Below are positions 19,888 through 29,082 of a DNA stretch of 34,648 nucleotides, in pieces. The stretch spans positions 1 to 34,648 of the forward strand of contig NZ_OPYN01000024.1 in NCBI RefSeq assembly GCF_900277125.1. The letters run 5' to 3'. Numbering within the stretch: the first letter of the stretch is position 1; the number at the start of each line of letters is the position of its first letter. The position numbers were made by a program, and so were the translations under genes. The DNA comes from Pseudomonas inefficax. Lineage in GTDB: Bacteria; Pseudomonadota; Gammaproteobacteria; Pseudomonadales; Pseudomonadaceae. The notes under the pieces were generated by a model. That model did no database searches. It saw only the letters and a program-made list of their open reading frames with translations, and was not told the origin of the DNA.

Positions 19888-20386
19888 ATCCGGATCGAGC
19901 AGGTGAAAAAGAGGTGCGGATGGTAATGCTTGCTATTTGCTATTGCTTGAGTATTTGTAAAGGGTTGTCATTACATCTGTGTCAGGTTGTTACAACTCCT
20001 GCCATGTCGCCTTTCCCTGTAGGAGCAGCCTTGCGCTGCGAAGGCGCCCTAACAGGAAAATTGTCCGTTCGATCAAAAGGCCATTTCCCACACAAGATAA
20101 ATTCTCCGCTGATAGCGCGAACCTGCATGTAAATGCACCAGAGCCGCTGGCGATTTTGGTTATATCAACCTGCATTTCACGAGTTTTTGACATTTGTAAT
20201 CGCACACGGCTAGGATTCGGCCAACGCCTGCTGGCCATGATCTTGGCCATGCTGCTGCCAGAGGCCGCCGTGTTGTTATCGGCAGGCCTTCCAGTCTGGA
20301 TCCGCATAGCGTCGAACCTACGAAGGGGCGTTGGTTCCTGGCGTCATATTGCAGAGCGTTTTTGATTAAGAAATAAGGAAAACAAC
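19888..20386. other. Intergenic region between the TonB receptor and OprD-family porin
   Basis: About 500 bases with no convincing gene. It holds the divergent promoters, a Fur-box-like site (19922-19940), one incomplete copy of the intergenic repeat (CCTGTAGGAGCAGCCTTG near 20018-20036) and a weak inverted repeat GGTTatatcAACC near 20158-20170. I see no RNA gene in it. Confidence 0.5.
19922..19940 (-). promoter_or_regulatory. Fur-box-like site before the TonB receptor gene
   Basis: Read on the reverse strand, GCAAATAGCAAGCATTACC matches 12 of 19 positions of the Fur consensus GATAATGATAATCATTATC. It lies 35 bases upstream of the receptor start, where iron repression would be expected. Twelve matches is suggestive but not decisive. 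Confidence 0.4.
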
Positions 20387-21706
20387 ATGTTGAAAACCAG
20401 GATCAGCCTGGTCGCCCTGGCGATGATCGCCGCGACCCAGGCACAGGCCAATGATCAGGCCGACAGCAAAGGCTTCATCGAGGACAGCCACGCCAACGTC
20501 CTGCTGCGTAACGCCTACATCAACCGCGACAAGAAACACGGCACCGACGACCAGATCGAATGGGGCCAAGGCGTCATCGCCAACTTCTCCTCCGGCTTCA
20601 CCCAGGGCACCGTCGGTGTCGGCGTCGATGCATTCGGCCTGTACGCCGTGCGTCTTGACGGCGGCAAGGGCCACAACGGTGGCGCAGGTGTCGACTTCTT
20701 CAAGCCTTCGGACTTCAAGGACCAGAACGACAACGCCAACTCGCCGCACAACCTGGCCCGTGGTGGCGCTGCAGTGAAGTTCCGCATCTCCAACACCGTG
20801 CTCAAGTACGGTGACCAGATGCCGGCACTGCCTGTGCTGCAGTACGACGACGCCCGTCTGCTGCCAGAAAGCTTCACCGGTACCCTGATCACCTCCAAAG
20901 AGATCCAGGGCCTGGAACTGAACGCCGGTCGCTTCACCCAGGAGGCGCGCAAGAGCGCCGAGCGCCGTGACGGCGGCGGCCTGAAGTCGATCAACGTCTT
21001 CGGTGGTAGCTACAAGTTCACCGACAACTTCACCGCTTCGCTGTACACCGCCGACAACGAAGACGTGATGAAGAAGCACTACCTGGGCTTGAACTACGTC
21101 TTCCCGATCGCCAACGACCAGTCCCTGACCCTGGACTTCAACGGCTACAAGTCGGACATCGACAACAAGTTCGTCAAGAGCGCCGAACTCAACGGCGACT
21201 CCAACACCATCTGGAGCCTGGCAGCCACTTACGCGTATGGTGCGCACTCGTTCACCATCGCCCACCAGCGCAGCACCGGCAGCACCGGCTACAACTACGG
21301 CTGGTACCAGAACGCGGGTGGCGTGGGTGACGGTGGTTCGACCATCTACCTGGCCAACTCGTACTGGTCCGACTTCAACGCCGAAGACGAGCGCTCCTGG
21401 CAGCTGGGCTACGGCCTGGACTTCGGTGCCTACGGCATCCCGGGCTTGACCTACAAGCTGGCCTACGTGGTGGGTGACAACATCAACACTCGCAAAGTGG
21501 GCAACCCGCAGGGCTTCGGTGAAGGTAAAGAGCGCGAGATCTTCAACCAGATCCGTTACGTGGTGCAGGACGGCCCGGCCAAGGACCTGTCCATCAAGCT
21601 GCGTAGCTCGTTCGTGCGTACCAACAATGCCGTGCAGCAGAATGGTTACAACGACGACGGCAACGAAGTCCGCGTATTCGTCGAGTATCCGATCAGCATC
21701 TTCTGA
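20387..21706 (+). CDS. oprQ: OprD-family outer-membrane porin (OprE/OprQ type)
   Basis: A 439-residue porin. The signal peptide is MLKTRISLVALAMIAATQAQA, and the start of the mature protein (NDQADSKGFIEDSHANVLLRNAYINRDKK) has the OprD family signature. A barrel of 18 strands is expected, and the protein ends in Phe (VEYPISIF). The family transports carboxylates, amino acids and similar small solutes. An OprE/OprQ-type identity fits by overall sequence and by the neighbours seen in P. putida, but the substrate is unknown. AATAAGGAAAAC serves as ribosome binding site. It has a repeat pair at its 3' end. Confidence 0.9.
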   Translation: MLKTRISLVALAMIAATQAQANDQADSKGFIEDSHANVLLRNAYINRDKKHGTDDQIEWGQGVIANFSSGFTQGTVGVGVDAFGLYAVRLDGGKGHNGGAGVDFFKPSDFKDQNDNANSPHNLARGGAAVKFRISNTVLKYGDQMPALPVLQYDDARLLPESFTGTLITSKEIQGLELNAGRFTQEARKSAERRDGGGLKSINVFGGSYKFTDNFTASLYTADNEDVMKKHYLGLNYVFPIANDQSLTLDFNGYKSDIDNKFVKSAELNGDSNTIWSLAATYAYGAHSFTIAHQRSTGSTGYNYGWYQNAGGVGDGGSTIYLANSYWSDFNAEDERSWQLGYGLDFGAYGIPGLTYKLAYVVGDNINTRKVGNPQGFGEGKEREIFNQIRYVVQDGPAKDLSIKLRSSFVRTNNAVQQNGYNDDGNEVRVFVEYPISIF

Positions 21707-21724
21707 TCCTGATCTGATGGCCTA

Positions 21725-21825
21725 GGGGCTGCTTTGCAGCCCATCGCGACACAAGGCCGCTCCTACATGAGATTGCGCTTCTGTAGGAGCGGCCTTGTGT
21801 CGCGAAAGGGCCGCAAAGCGGCCCC
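21725..21825. repeat. Inverted pair of palindromic intergenic repeats
   Basis: GCGACACAAGGCCGCTCCTACA and its inverted partner TGTAGGAGCGGCCTTGTGTCGC, with palindromic GGGCTGC/GCAGCCC and GGGCCGC/GCGGCCC ends. It lies between the porin and the FMN glutamate synthase-like gene. Confidence 0.85.
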
Positions 21826-21831
21826 CGGCTT

Positions 21832-23496
21832 TCACGCCGGCTCCACTTCCCTGCGCCGCACCCCGGCAACCTTCACCTCTCCTGCCCCAGTCTCCGGCGC
21901 AAAGCTGTCACTACGCGCCATCCGCCACATCCGCGCATAAAACTCGCTTTCAATCGAGCCACTGAGCAATTCGCCCGGCTTGAGGAAGGTGTGCAGGTCC
22001 GAGAACAGCCCGATCTCGCTGGAGCTGATACGCCGCGCCAAGTGCTTTGGCTTGAGCTCCGCAGGATGTTCCAAGCCCGCGGCAGCCAACATTTCGGCCA
22101 GCGCATGCAGCGTATTGCGGTGGAAACTGGCCACCCGTTCGGCCTTGTCCGGCACCACCAGGGCGCGCTGGCGCAGCGGGTCTTGCGTAGCCACGCCGGT
22201 CGGGCATTTGTTGGTATGGCAGCTCTGCGACTGGATGCAGCCGATGGCGAACATGAAACCGCGCGCGGAATTGACCCAGTCCGCCCCGATGGCCAGCACG
22301 CTGGCGATGTCGAAGGCGCTGACGATCTTGCCTGCCGCGCCAATGCGGATGCTGGCGCGCAGGTTCAGGCCGACCAGGGTGTTGTGCACGAACATCAGGC
22401 CCTCGCGCATCGGCACGCCCATGTTGTCGCTGAACTCGCGTGGCGCCGCACCGGTACCGCCTTCCTTGCCATCGACGACGATGAAGTCCGGGGTGATACC
22501 TGTGGCCAGCATGGCCTTGGCAATGCCCATGAATTCCCAAGGGTGGCCCAGGCAGAATTTGAACCCCACCGGTTTGCCGCCCGACAGCTCGCGCAGGCTG
22601 GCAACGAACTGCAGCAACTCGACCGGGGTGCGGAAGGCACTGTGCGCCGCCGGCGAGATGCAGTCCTCGCCCACGCGCACGCCACGGGTTGCGGCAATCT
22701 CGGGGCTGACCTTGTGCCCCGGCAGGATGCCGCCATGGCCCGGTTTGGCGCCCTGGCTGAGCTTGATCTCGATCATCTTCACCTGTGGCGAGCGCGCCTG
22801 CTCGGCGAAGCGCTGCGGGTCGAAGCGGCCGTCCTCGGTGCGGCAGCCGAAGTAGCCACTGCCGATTTCCCAGATCAGGTCACCGCCATGTTCGCGGTGG
22901 TACGGGCTGATGCTGCCTTCACCGGTGTCATGGGCAAAACGGCCCATGCGTGCACCGCGGTTCAGGGCAGCGATGGCGTTGGCACTGAGGGCGCCGAAGC
23001 TCATGGCCGAGATGTTGAAGATCGATGCCGAATAGGGCAGGCGGCATTGCGGCCCGCCAATGGCGATGCGGAACGACGCCGGGTCTGGCGTGGCCACTGG
23101 CAGCATGGAATGGCTGATGAACTCGAAGCCCGGCTTGTAGGCATCGTTGAGGGTGCCGAAGGCTTTCTCGGCGCTTTCGTTCTTGGCCCGGGCGTAAACC
23201 AGCGAACGCTGCGAGCGCGAGAACGGCAGCTTGTCGTCGTCGCCCTCGATCAGGTACTGGCGGATTTCCGGGCGGATGGTTTCGATCAGATAGCGGATGT
23301 TGCCCAGTATCGGATAGTTGCGGCGCACGGCGTGGTGGCTTTGCCGCAGGTCGTTCAGGCCGACCAGGCTGAGCAGCGCGGCGATCAGCGTCAACGGCCA
23401 CAGCCAGGCATGCCGGGGTAGCAGCGGCAGGCTGGCGAAGGTGAACAGCAGGCAGAGGGCGAGGCAGGCGTAGCGGCTGGGTAGAGAGTGTTTCAT
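21832..23496 (-). CDS. FMN-binding glutamate synthase family membrane protein
   Basis: A protein of about 554 residues. Two hydrophobic segments occupy the N terminus (YACLALCLLFTFASLPLLPRHAWLWPLTLIAALLSLVGL). The rest is the FMN-binding domain of glutamate synthase large subunits: MSFGALSANAIAALNRGAR, HDTGEGSISPYHREHGGDLIWEIGSGYFGCR, IKLSQGAKPGHGGILPGHKVS, DFIVVDGKEGGTGAAPREFSDN and the cysteine cluster CIQSQSCHTNKCPTGVAT that would hold a 3Fe-4S centre. It lacks the glutaminase domain, so it is not a complete glutamate synthase. Its physiological reaction is unknown. The start at 23496 (MKHSLPSRYAC) is preferred because the longer extension lacks a ribosome binding site. Confidence 0.9.
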   Translation of the reverse strand: MKHSLPSRYACLALCLLFTFASLPLLPRHAWLWPLTLIAALLSLVGLNDLRQSHHAVRRNYPILGNIRYLIETIRPEIRQYLIEGDDDKLPFSRSQRSLVYARAKNESAEKAFGTLNDAYKPGFEFISHSMLPVATPDPASFRIAIGGPQCRLPYSASIFNISAMSFGALSANAIAALNRGARMGRFAHDTGEGSISPYHREHGGDLIWEIGSGYFGCRTEDGRFDPQRFAEQARSPQVKMIEIKLSQGAKPGHGGILPGHKVSPEIAATRGVRVGEDCISPAAHSAFRTPVELLQFVASLRELSGGKPVGFKFCLGHPWEFMGIAKAMLATGITPDFIVVDGKEGGTGAAPREFSDNMGVPMREGLMFVHNTLVGLNLRASIRIGAAGKIVSAFDIASVLAIGADWVNSARGFMFAIGCIQSQSCHTNKCPTGVATQDPLRQRALVVPDKAERVASFHRNTLHALAEMLAAAGLEHPAELKPKHLARRISSSEIGLFSDLHTFLKPGELLSGSIESEFYARMWRMARSDSFAPETGAGEVKVAGVRRREVEPA

Positions 23497-23633
23497 GGGT
23501 CCATCGCAGGCAGGATGACCGGGCATAGGATAGGCAAAGGCGGGGAGGGGAAAACCTGGGTAATCGGTAAAAGACTGTTACCTGATCGCCTATTCCCAGG
23601 GTCATGCGGTCCTTCGTAATGCGGCCTGGGCCT

Positions 23634-23750
23634 CTGTAGGAGCGGCCTTGTGTCGCGATGGGCTGCGCAGCAGCCCCCGGATTGCAGCGTCACAGCGAAG
23701 ATTATTGGGGCTGCTGCGCAGCCCATCGCGACACAAGGCCGCTCCTACAG
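23634..23750. repeat. Inverted pair of palindromic intergenic repeats
   Basis: CTGTAGGAGCGGCCTTGTGT and its inverted partner, with GATGGGCTGCGCAGCAGCCC palindromes inside. It fills the gap between the FMN protein and the sensor kinase. Confidence 0.85.
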
Positions 23751-23766
23751 GGGACCGCGCTTGCCT

Positions 23767-25143
23767 TCACATCGGTAGCAATATGCTAACCCGCAACCCA
23801 CCCCCCTCGCGGTTCGCCAGCAGCAACTCGCCCCCATGGCTGGTGGCAATCCGCTGGGCAATGCTCAACCCCAGCCCATATCCCCCGGACGCCTGGTTGC
23901 GCGACCCTTCACCGCGCACGAAAGGGTCGATGATGGTCGCCAGCAGGCTTGGCGCAATCCCCGGCCCGCGGTCATCGACATGGATGAACACCCCCGTGTT
24001 CGCCTGTTCCAGCGTGACCGAAACCTCCTTGGCATAACGCAACGCATTGACCAACAGGTTCTGCAGGCAGCGCTGCAGCAGCAGGGCATCGATCCGCAGG
24101 CTGCCCGCCTGGCCATGCACCGGCAGCGGCTCTTCCGCAGTGGCCAGCTCCGCGCACTGGCGCGCCACCAGCCGGTCCAGGTCCACCTGCTGCAAGTTCT
24201 GCTGCTCCCCCGCGCGCAGGTAATCGAGCACCTGGCCGATCATGTTGTCCATCTGCGCGATGTTCTGCCGCAGGCGTTGCCGGTTTTCGTCGTCCGGCAG
24301 GCGCTCCAGGCGCAGGCGCATGCGCGTCAGCGGGGTGCGCAGGTCATGGGACACGGCGGCCAGGAAGTAGGCCTTGTCGTCGACCATCGCGATCAGCCGC
24401 TGCTGCATGGCGTTGAAGGCCTGGGCCGCCTGGCGCACTTCCTCCGGGCCATCCAGCGCCAAGGGCGGCTGCTCGAGGTTGCTACCCAGGCCGCGCGCGG
24501 CATCGGCCAGGCGCCGCAACGGGCGCAGGCAAAGGCGCACAGCGATCAGGCACACCAGCAATACCGCGAAGATGCGCAGCGCGTACACCCGCAACAGATA
24601 ATCGCTGATCAGCACCCAGGCCGACTCGCCGCTCCAGCCTTGCAGTTCCTGGCCCTCGATGGTCAGCCAGTGCCCATCGGCCAACGGCACCGCGAACTGC
24701 AGATGCGCCTGGGCGGTGCGCAGGCCGAACAGGCTGCGCCAGACGATCGGCTGGCCCTGTTCATCAGTCAATTGCACCTTGATCAGGCGCACGTCCTGGG
24801 CATGCCCCAGCTCGTACTCGAGGGCCTGGTGCAACAACAGCTCGACGCGCCTGCGCCCGCGGCGCTCGTCCTGCACCGGCGTGGGTAGGGCTTCGCTGCA
24901 ACGCAGTTGGTAATGCGCTGGCGCCTGCAGTGCACCGGCGCGGCAGTCAGCCTGGGCGATCAACGGCGCGCTGCGTGCGGCGATGAGCCGAACAGGGGCC
25001 TCGAGTACCTGGGCAAAACGCACATCGAACCAGATGCTGCTGGACATCAACTGGACCAGCACGGTGCCGCTGACCATTATCAGCAGCAGCTGGCCGAACA
25101 ACGTGCGTGGCCACAGCCGGCGCAGCCAGCGCATGTCAGGCAT
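23767..25143 (-). CDS. Two-component sensor histidine kinase
   Basis: A 458-residue OmpR-partner-type kinase. A first transmembrane helix (about 15-37) is followed by a periplasmic domain to about residue 185, a second helix (190-205), a HAMP linker and the H box LAAVSHDLRTPLTRMRLRLERL with His266. The N box is QNLLVNALRYAKEVSV and the G boxes DDRGPGIAP and GGYGLGLSIAQRIATSHGG. The first bases overlap the regulator stop by eight bases. The signal is unknown; the divergent TonB receptor suggests a metal or siderophore-related cue (inference). Confidence 0.9.
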   Translation of the reverse strand: MPDMRWLRRLWPRTLFGQLLLIMVSGTVLVQLMSSSIWFDVRFAQVLEAPVRLIAARSAPLIAQADCRAGALQAPAHYQLRCSEALPTPVQDERRGRRRVELLLHQALEYELGHAQDVRLIKVQLTDEQGQPIVWRSLFGLRTAQAHLQFAVPLADGHWLTIEGQELQGWSGESAWVLISDYLLRVYALRIFAVLLVCLIAVRLCLRPLRRLADAARGLGSNLEQPPLALDGPEEVRQAAQAFNAMQQRLIAMVDDKAYFLAAVSHDLRTPLTRMRLRLERLPDDENRQRLRQNIAQMDNMIGQVLDYLRAGEQQNLQQVDLDRLVARQCAELATAEEPLPVHGQAGSLRIDALLLQRCLQNLLVNALRYAKEVSVTLEQANTGVFIHVDDRGPGIAPSLLATIIDPFVRGEGSRNQASGGYGLGLSIAQRIATSHGGELLLANREGGGLRVSILLPM

Positions 25144-25855
25144 CGGCCCCGTTGGCGGCGATGCTCAGCAAATAGCCTTCGTTGCGGATGGTGAGAATTT
25201 GCGCGGTACCCGCCGGCGCGTGGCGCAGGTGCTGGCGCAGGCGGCTGACGCACATGTCCACCGAACGGTCATCGGGCAGGTGGTCGCGGCCGAACGCACT
25301 GCGCGTCAGCTGGTCGCGGGACACCACGCGGTTGTTGGCTTCCAGCAGTTCGCGCAGTACGCGGTAGTCGGAGCGGGGCAAGGTCAGGGTCTGGCCATCG
25401 GGCCGGGTGAGCAGGCGCTTCACGTGTTCGAGGCGGAAGCCGGCGAACAGCTGGGCATCTTCTACCGGCTCTTCAGCGGGCGCATCCAGGCGTTGCGGAC
25501 GACGCAGCACGGCCTTGATCCGGGCGATCAGCTCGCGTGGCTCGAACGGCTTGGCCAGGTAGTCATCGGCACCCACCTCCAGGCCGATGATGCGGTCCAG
25601 CGTGCTGCCCTTGGCCGAAAGCATGATCACCGCCAGCCCGGGCGTGGCTTGCAACTGGCGGCACAGGCTGAGGCCGTCCTCGCCCGGCAGCATCAGGTCG
25701 AGCACCACCAGCTCCACCTTGTGCCGGGCCAGTTGCTCGCGCATCTGCTCGCCGTCAGCTGCTGCCAGCACGTTATAGCCGGCATCTGTCAGGTAATCAC
25801 AAAGAAGTTCGCGAATCTCGTCGTCATCATCGACAACAAGCAAAGTTGTGCTCAT
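25136..25855 (-). CDS. OmpR-family response regulator
   Basis: A 239-residue protein. The receiver domain has the acidic triad near residues 9-12, phosphoacceptor D53 in LVVLDLMLPGEDG and the Lys in DDYLAKPFEPRELIARI. A winged-helix DNA-binding domain follows (LTLPRSDYRVLRELLEANNRVVSRDQLTRSAFGRDHLPDDRSVDMCVSRLRQHL). The start at 25855 (MSTTLLVVDDD) has an AGGTG upstream. It forms an operon with the sensor kinase and is divergent from a TonB receptor, 140 bases away. This arrangement is like other regulator-kinase pairs that control a siderophore receptor. Confidence 0.92.
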   Translation of the reverse strand: MSTTLLVVDDDDEIRELLCDYLTDAGYNVLAAADGEQMREQLARHKVELVVLDLMLPGEDGLSLCRQLQATPGLAVIMLSAKGSTLDRIIGLEVGADDYLAKPFEPRELIARIKAVLRRPQRLDAPAEEPVEDAQLFAGFRLEHVKRLLTRPDGQTLTLPRSDYRVLRELLEANNRVVSRDQLTRSAFGRDHLPDDRSVDMCVSRLRQHLRHAPAGTAQILTIRNEGYLLSIAANGADA

Positions 25856-25995
25856 GCAGAAAAACACCTGTTCGGTGAGGGCCGGTGGCGCTCGTTACGT
25901 TCGATTACATCCCCGTACAAGCCGGGTCTGGAGCCCGGGGGACCGATCCCTAGAATCCTAACAAAAAATCATCTGCAAATACGAAGTCTTCCCAA

Positions 25996-28293
25996 ATGAA
26001 CTCCGAGAGCACCCCGAACGCCTTCTCCTCCATCAGCCGAGGCGGCACGCACCTCAAACCGCTGGCCCTGTTCATTGCCATGGCCGTCAGTGGTGGCGCG
26101 ATGGCTGCCGACAGCAAGCCCCTGGAACTGGATGCCACGCAGATCGAAGACAGCGCCCTGCTGCCTGCCGACGAAGCCGGCCAGCTGGGTTACACGGTCG
26201 AAAGCACCCGCAGCTCCACTGGCCTGGCCCTGACGCCGCGCCAGACGCCACAGTCGGTCACCACCATTACCCGCCAGCAGATGGATGACCGCGACATCCA
26301 CACAATCGAGCAAGCACTGGAAACCACCCCAGGTGTGACCGCGAGCAAGTCCGAAGTGGGCGGGCGTACCGACTACCGTGCCCGTGGTTACTCGATCAGC
26401 AACTGGAAGGTCGATGGCCTGCAGTTCCAGGGTGGTTCCGACTTCAGTGGTGGCGGCAACGCGCTGAACATGGACCTGTACGAGCGCATCGACATCGTGC
26501 GCGGCGCCAATGGCCTGCTGGGTGGTACCGGCGACCCGTCGGCCACCGTCAACCTGATCCGCAAGGCGCCGACCAGGACGTTCGGCGGCAGCGCCTATGC
26601 CACCTACGGCAGCTGGGACAAACGCCGCCTGGGCGCCGACCTCAACCTGCCGCTGTCCGAAGACGGCCGCCTGCGTTCGCGCTTCGTGATGACCCAGCAG
26701 GACGCCAACTCATTCCGCGACAACCAGTCCGAGCGCTCCCGCGCAGCGCTGGCCAACTTCGAGTTCGACCTGGACGACGCCACCACCCTCGGTGCCGGCT
26801 ACCAGTACGAGTACAACAAGATTGTCGGCGGTGGCTGGGGCGCGAATATCCCGATCTGGTACCGCGATGGCAGCAAGACCGACCTGCCGCGCAGCACCAA
26901 CGTGGTGCCCAGCTGGAGCTTTGGCGAGTACACCACCCGCACTGCGTTCGGCTCGCTGGAGCACCGCTTCGACAACGACTGGACGCTGGACCTGAAAGCC
27001 GCCCAGAGCACCGCCGAAACCCTCAACCACCGCGGCCTGGCCAAGGTCAACTCGGCGGGCCGAGGCAGTTACGGCGGCTACTGGGACCAGGATGGCAGCG
27101 GTGCCGTGCTCAACGGCCTGCACAGCTCCACCGACACCACCCAGCAATCGGCGCAGATCGACCTGTCCGGCCCGTTCCAGCTGTTCGGCCGTACCCACCA
27201 GGCGATGGTTGGCTACAACGACAGCCGCACCGTGGCCTGGTCGCCGGAATACACCTGCACCATGGTTGGCGACGGCATGGCCAGTGCGCCTGCGCTGGGG
27301 TGCCAGTTCCGCGCCAACAACGGCTTCCCGCTGACCGACTGGCACAATGGCGTGGATGACGACTACAACATCATCGCCTCGCGCACCGGCCGCCACAGCA
27401 AGACCACCACCCGCCTGCAGGGCATGTACGCCGCAACCCGGCTGAGCATCACCGACCCACTGTCGGTCATCCTCGGCGTGCGCACCAGCAACTACTCGGC
27501 CAGCACCCGCAGCGTGGCTGGCGCACGTACCAGCCAGGAAGAGAACGGCATCGTCACCCCGTACCTGGGCGCGGTGTACGACCTCAACGACAACTACTCG
27601 CTGTACGCCAGCTACACCGACATCTTCACCCCGCAAACCGCTGAAACCACTAGCGGCAGCAAGGTAGAGCCGATTCGCGGGCAAAGCTACGAGACGGGTA
27701 TCAAGGGAGAGTGGTTCGATGGCCGCCTGAACGCCTCGGCGGCATACTTCCGCACCAAGCAGGACAACAAGGCAGTGCTCGACGGCGACCTGACCACCCC
27801 CACCGGTGGCGACGCCTACAAGGCCGGTTCCGGCCAGGAAACCGACGGTATCGACCTGGAAATCGCCGGCGCCCTGACCCCCAGCTGGAACGTGTACGCC
27901 GGCTACACCTACCTGCACTTCCGCCGCCTCGACAGCGACGGCCGCAGCGACCCGTCGCACCTGTTCAAGGCCTCGACCACCTACCGCCTTTCCGGCCCGC
28001 TCGACCGCCTGACCCTGGGCGCCGGGGTGACTGCGCAGAGCAACATCCGCGCAATCTCCAGCCCGGCGGGCCAGCCGAGCAATGGTGTGAGCAACGGTGC
28101 CACTGATGTGAACTGGTCCGGTTATGCCATCTGGAATGCCATGGCCAAGTACCAGCTGACGGACGATATCAGCGTCAGCCTCAACGCCAACAACCTGTTC
28201 GACAAGCACTACTACACCCGTTACGGGTTCTATGCCGGGGCGATTTATGGTGACCCACGCAACCTGTCGCTGACGGTCAGCACAGCGTTCTGA
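25996..28293 (+). CDS. TonB-dependent siderophore receptor (FhuE/FpvA-like)
   Basis: A 765-residue outer-membrane receptor. After a long signal sequence (LKPLALFIAMAVSGGAMAA), a TonB-box-like LELDATQIEDS is followed by a plug (TPRQTPQSVTTITRQQMDDRDIHTIEQALETTPGVTASKSEVGGRTDYRARGYSISNWKVDGLQFQGGSDFSGGGNALNMDLYERIDIVRGANGLLGGTGDPSATVNLIRKAPT). This is the pattern of FpvA/FhuE-type hydroxamate receptors. The barrel ends in Phe (LTVSTAF). The short N-terminus has no separate signalling domain that would contact an anti-sigma factor, so it is probably not an ECF cell-surface signalling receptor. It is divergent from the two-component operon. Confidence 0.9.
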   Translation: MNSESTPNAFSSISRGGTHLKPLALFIAMAVSGGAMAADSKPLELDATQIEDSALLPADEAGQLGYTVESTRSSTGLALTPRQTPQSVTTITRQQMDDRDIHTIEQALETTPGVTASKSEVGGRTDYRARGYSISNWKVDGLQFQGGSDFSGGGNALNMDLYERIDIVRGANGLLGGTGDPSATVNLIRKAPTRTFGGSAYATYGSWDKRRLGADLNLPLSEDGRLRSRFVMTQQDANSFRDNQSERSRAALANFEFDLDDATTLGAGYQYEYNKIVGGGWGANIPIWYRDGSKTDLPRSTNVVPSWSFGEYTTRTAFGSLEHRFDNDWTLDLKAAQSTAETLNHRGLAKVNSAGRGSYGGYWDQDGSGAVLNGLHSSTDTTQQSAQIDLSGPFQLFGRTHQAMVGYNDSRTVAWSPEYTCTMVGDGMASAPALGCQFRANNGFPLTDWHNGVDDDYNIIASRTGRHSKTTTRLQGMYAATRLSITDPLSVILGVRTSNYSASTRSVAGARTSQEENGIVTPYLGAVYDLNDNYSLYASYTDIFTPQTAETTSGSKVEPIRGQSYETGIKGEWFDGRLNASAAYFRTKQDNKAVLDGDLTTPTGGDAYKAGSGQETDGIDLEIAGALTPSWNVYAGYTYLHFRRLDSDGRSDPSHLFKASTTYRLSGPLDRLTLGAGVTAQSNIRAISSPAGQPSNGVSNGATDVNWSGYAIWNAMAKYQLTDDISVSLNANNLFDKHYYTRYGFYAGAIYGDPRNLSLTVSTAF

Positions 28294-28710
28294 TCAAACG
28301 CACTGGGGCTGCTGCGCAGCCCATCCAGCGCGCCCCGTTGGTAGAAACTGCCGTGCTCAATTTCTAACAGGTGGCGCGATCCCTGTGGGAGCGGGCGCGC
28401 CCGCGAACACGGGCGAAGCCCGTGCCATCCACCGCAGCACCTGATTCGCTGGGTCGGCGCCAGGCTCAAACCATGATAGATGGCCCAGCCCTTTGCGCTG
28501 CGCTGTCGCGTAGATAACTGAAATTGCAAGCAATCCGCGTACCCTGTGGGAGCGGCTTTAGCCGCGAAGAATCCAACGCGGTGCATGCCACCGGCTGCGC
28601 CGGTGTTCGCGGCTAAAGCCGCTCCCACATGGCCCCTGCTAATTCAATGAGTTATGTGCAGTTCTATGAGAGCCTGGCTTGCCGGCTATGGGCCGTAAAG
28701 CTGCCCTATT
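28294..28710. other. Intergenic region with repeat copies
   Basis: About 420 bases without a convincing gene. A GGGCTGC/GCAGCCC hairpin (28306-28322) follows the TonB gene, with no T-run. A single REP-like copy (CTGTGGGAGCGGGCGCGCCCGCG near 28384-28406) and the inverted pair at 28544-28628 lie further on. Confidence 0.6.
28544..28628. repeat. Inverted pair of REP-like elements
   Basis: CTGTGGGAGCGGCTTTAGCC at the left and its inverted partner GGCTAAAGCCGCTCCCACA at the right, separated by about 45 bases including an ACCGGCTGCGCCGGT palindrome. Confidence 0.85.
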
Positions 28711-28917
28711 TCACCTAGGGCCAGTCCCTTGCTCGCGATCAACCGGCTTCTCCAGCCGGTCTTCGAAACTGTCCCAGTCCTCGCCAAACAGTTCCACCGG
28801 GTGCATGGTCCGACTCGCCCCATTGCCACAGGCCAATGCCTTGGCCGGGCAATACAGGTCGCAGCCCCAGCAGATGCGCTCCGGGTGGCTGGGGTTTGTG
28901 GGGAATTTCTTGGCCAT
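28711..28917 (-). CDS. DUF3079 small cysteine-containing protein
   Basis: A 68-residue protein, MAKKFPTNPSHPERICWGCDLYCPAKALACGNGASRTMHPVELFGEDWDSF…, that I recognise as the DUF3079 family. The cysteines in CWGCDLYCPAKALAC suggest metal binding. No function is known for the family. An AGGGAAG ribosome binding site lies upstream of the ATG. It stands alone between repeat copies and the antitoxin-like gene, in the opposite orientation to both flanking genes. Confidence 0.8.
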   Translation of the reverse strand: MAKKFPTNPSHPERICWGCDLYCPAKALACGNGASRTMHPVELFGEDWDSFEDRLEKPVDREQGTGPR

Positions 28918-29082
28918 GGTCAGCTTCCCTCAGGACTATGTGCCCAACATATACCTCGGCCCGCTATTCAGCTTGATCGGCATCAATGTCCCGGTGACCT
29001 TCAGCAGAGCGTATATTCCGGATCCAGAAATCTGTTTGACCTAGCACTTGCCCAATACCTACCGATTCGACAGGTGACAACC

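Noticed and set aside
28921..29082. HigB toxin before the HigA-type gene
   Set aside because: Only short frames without RelE/HigB motifs exist there, and the space is too small for a full toxin.
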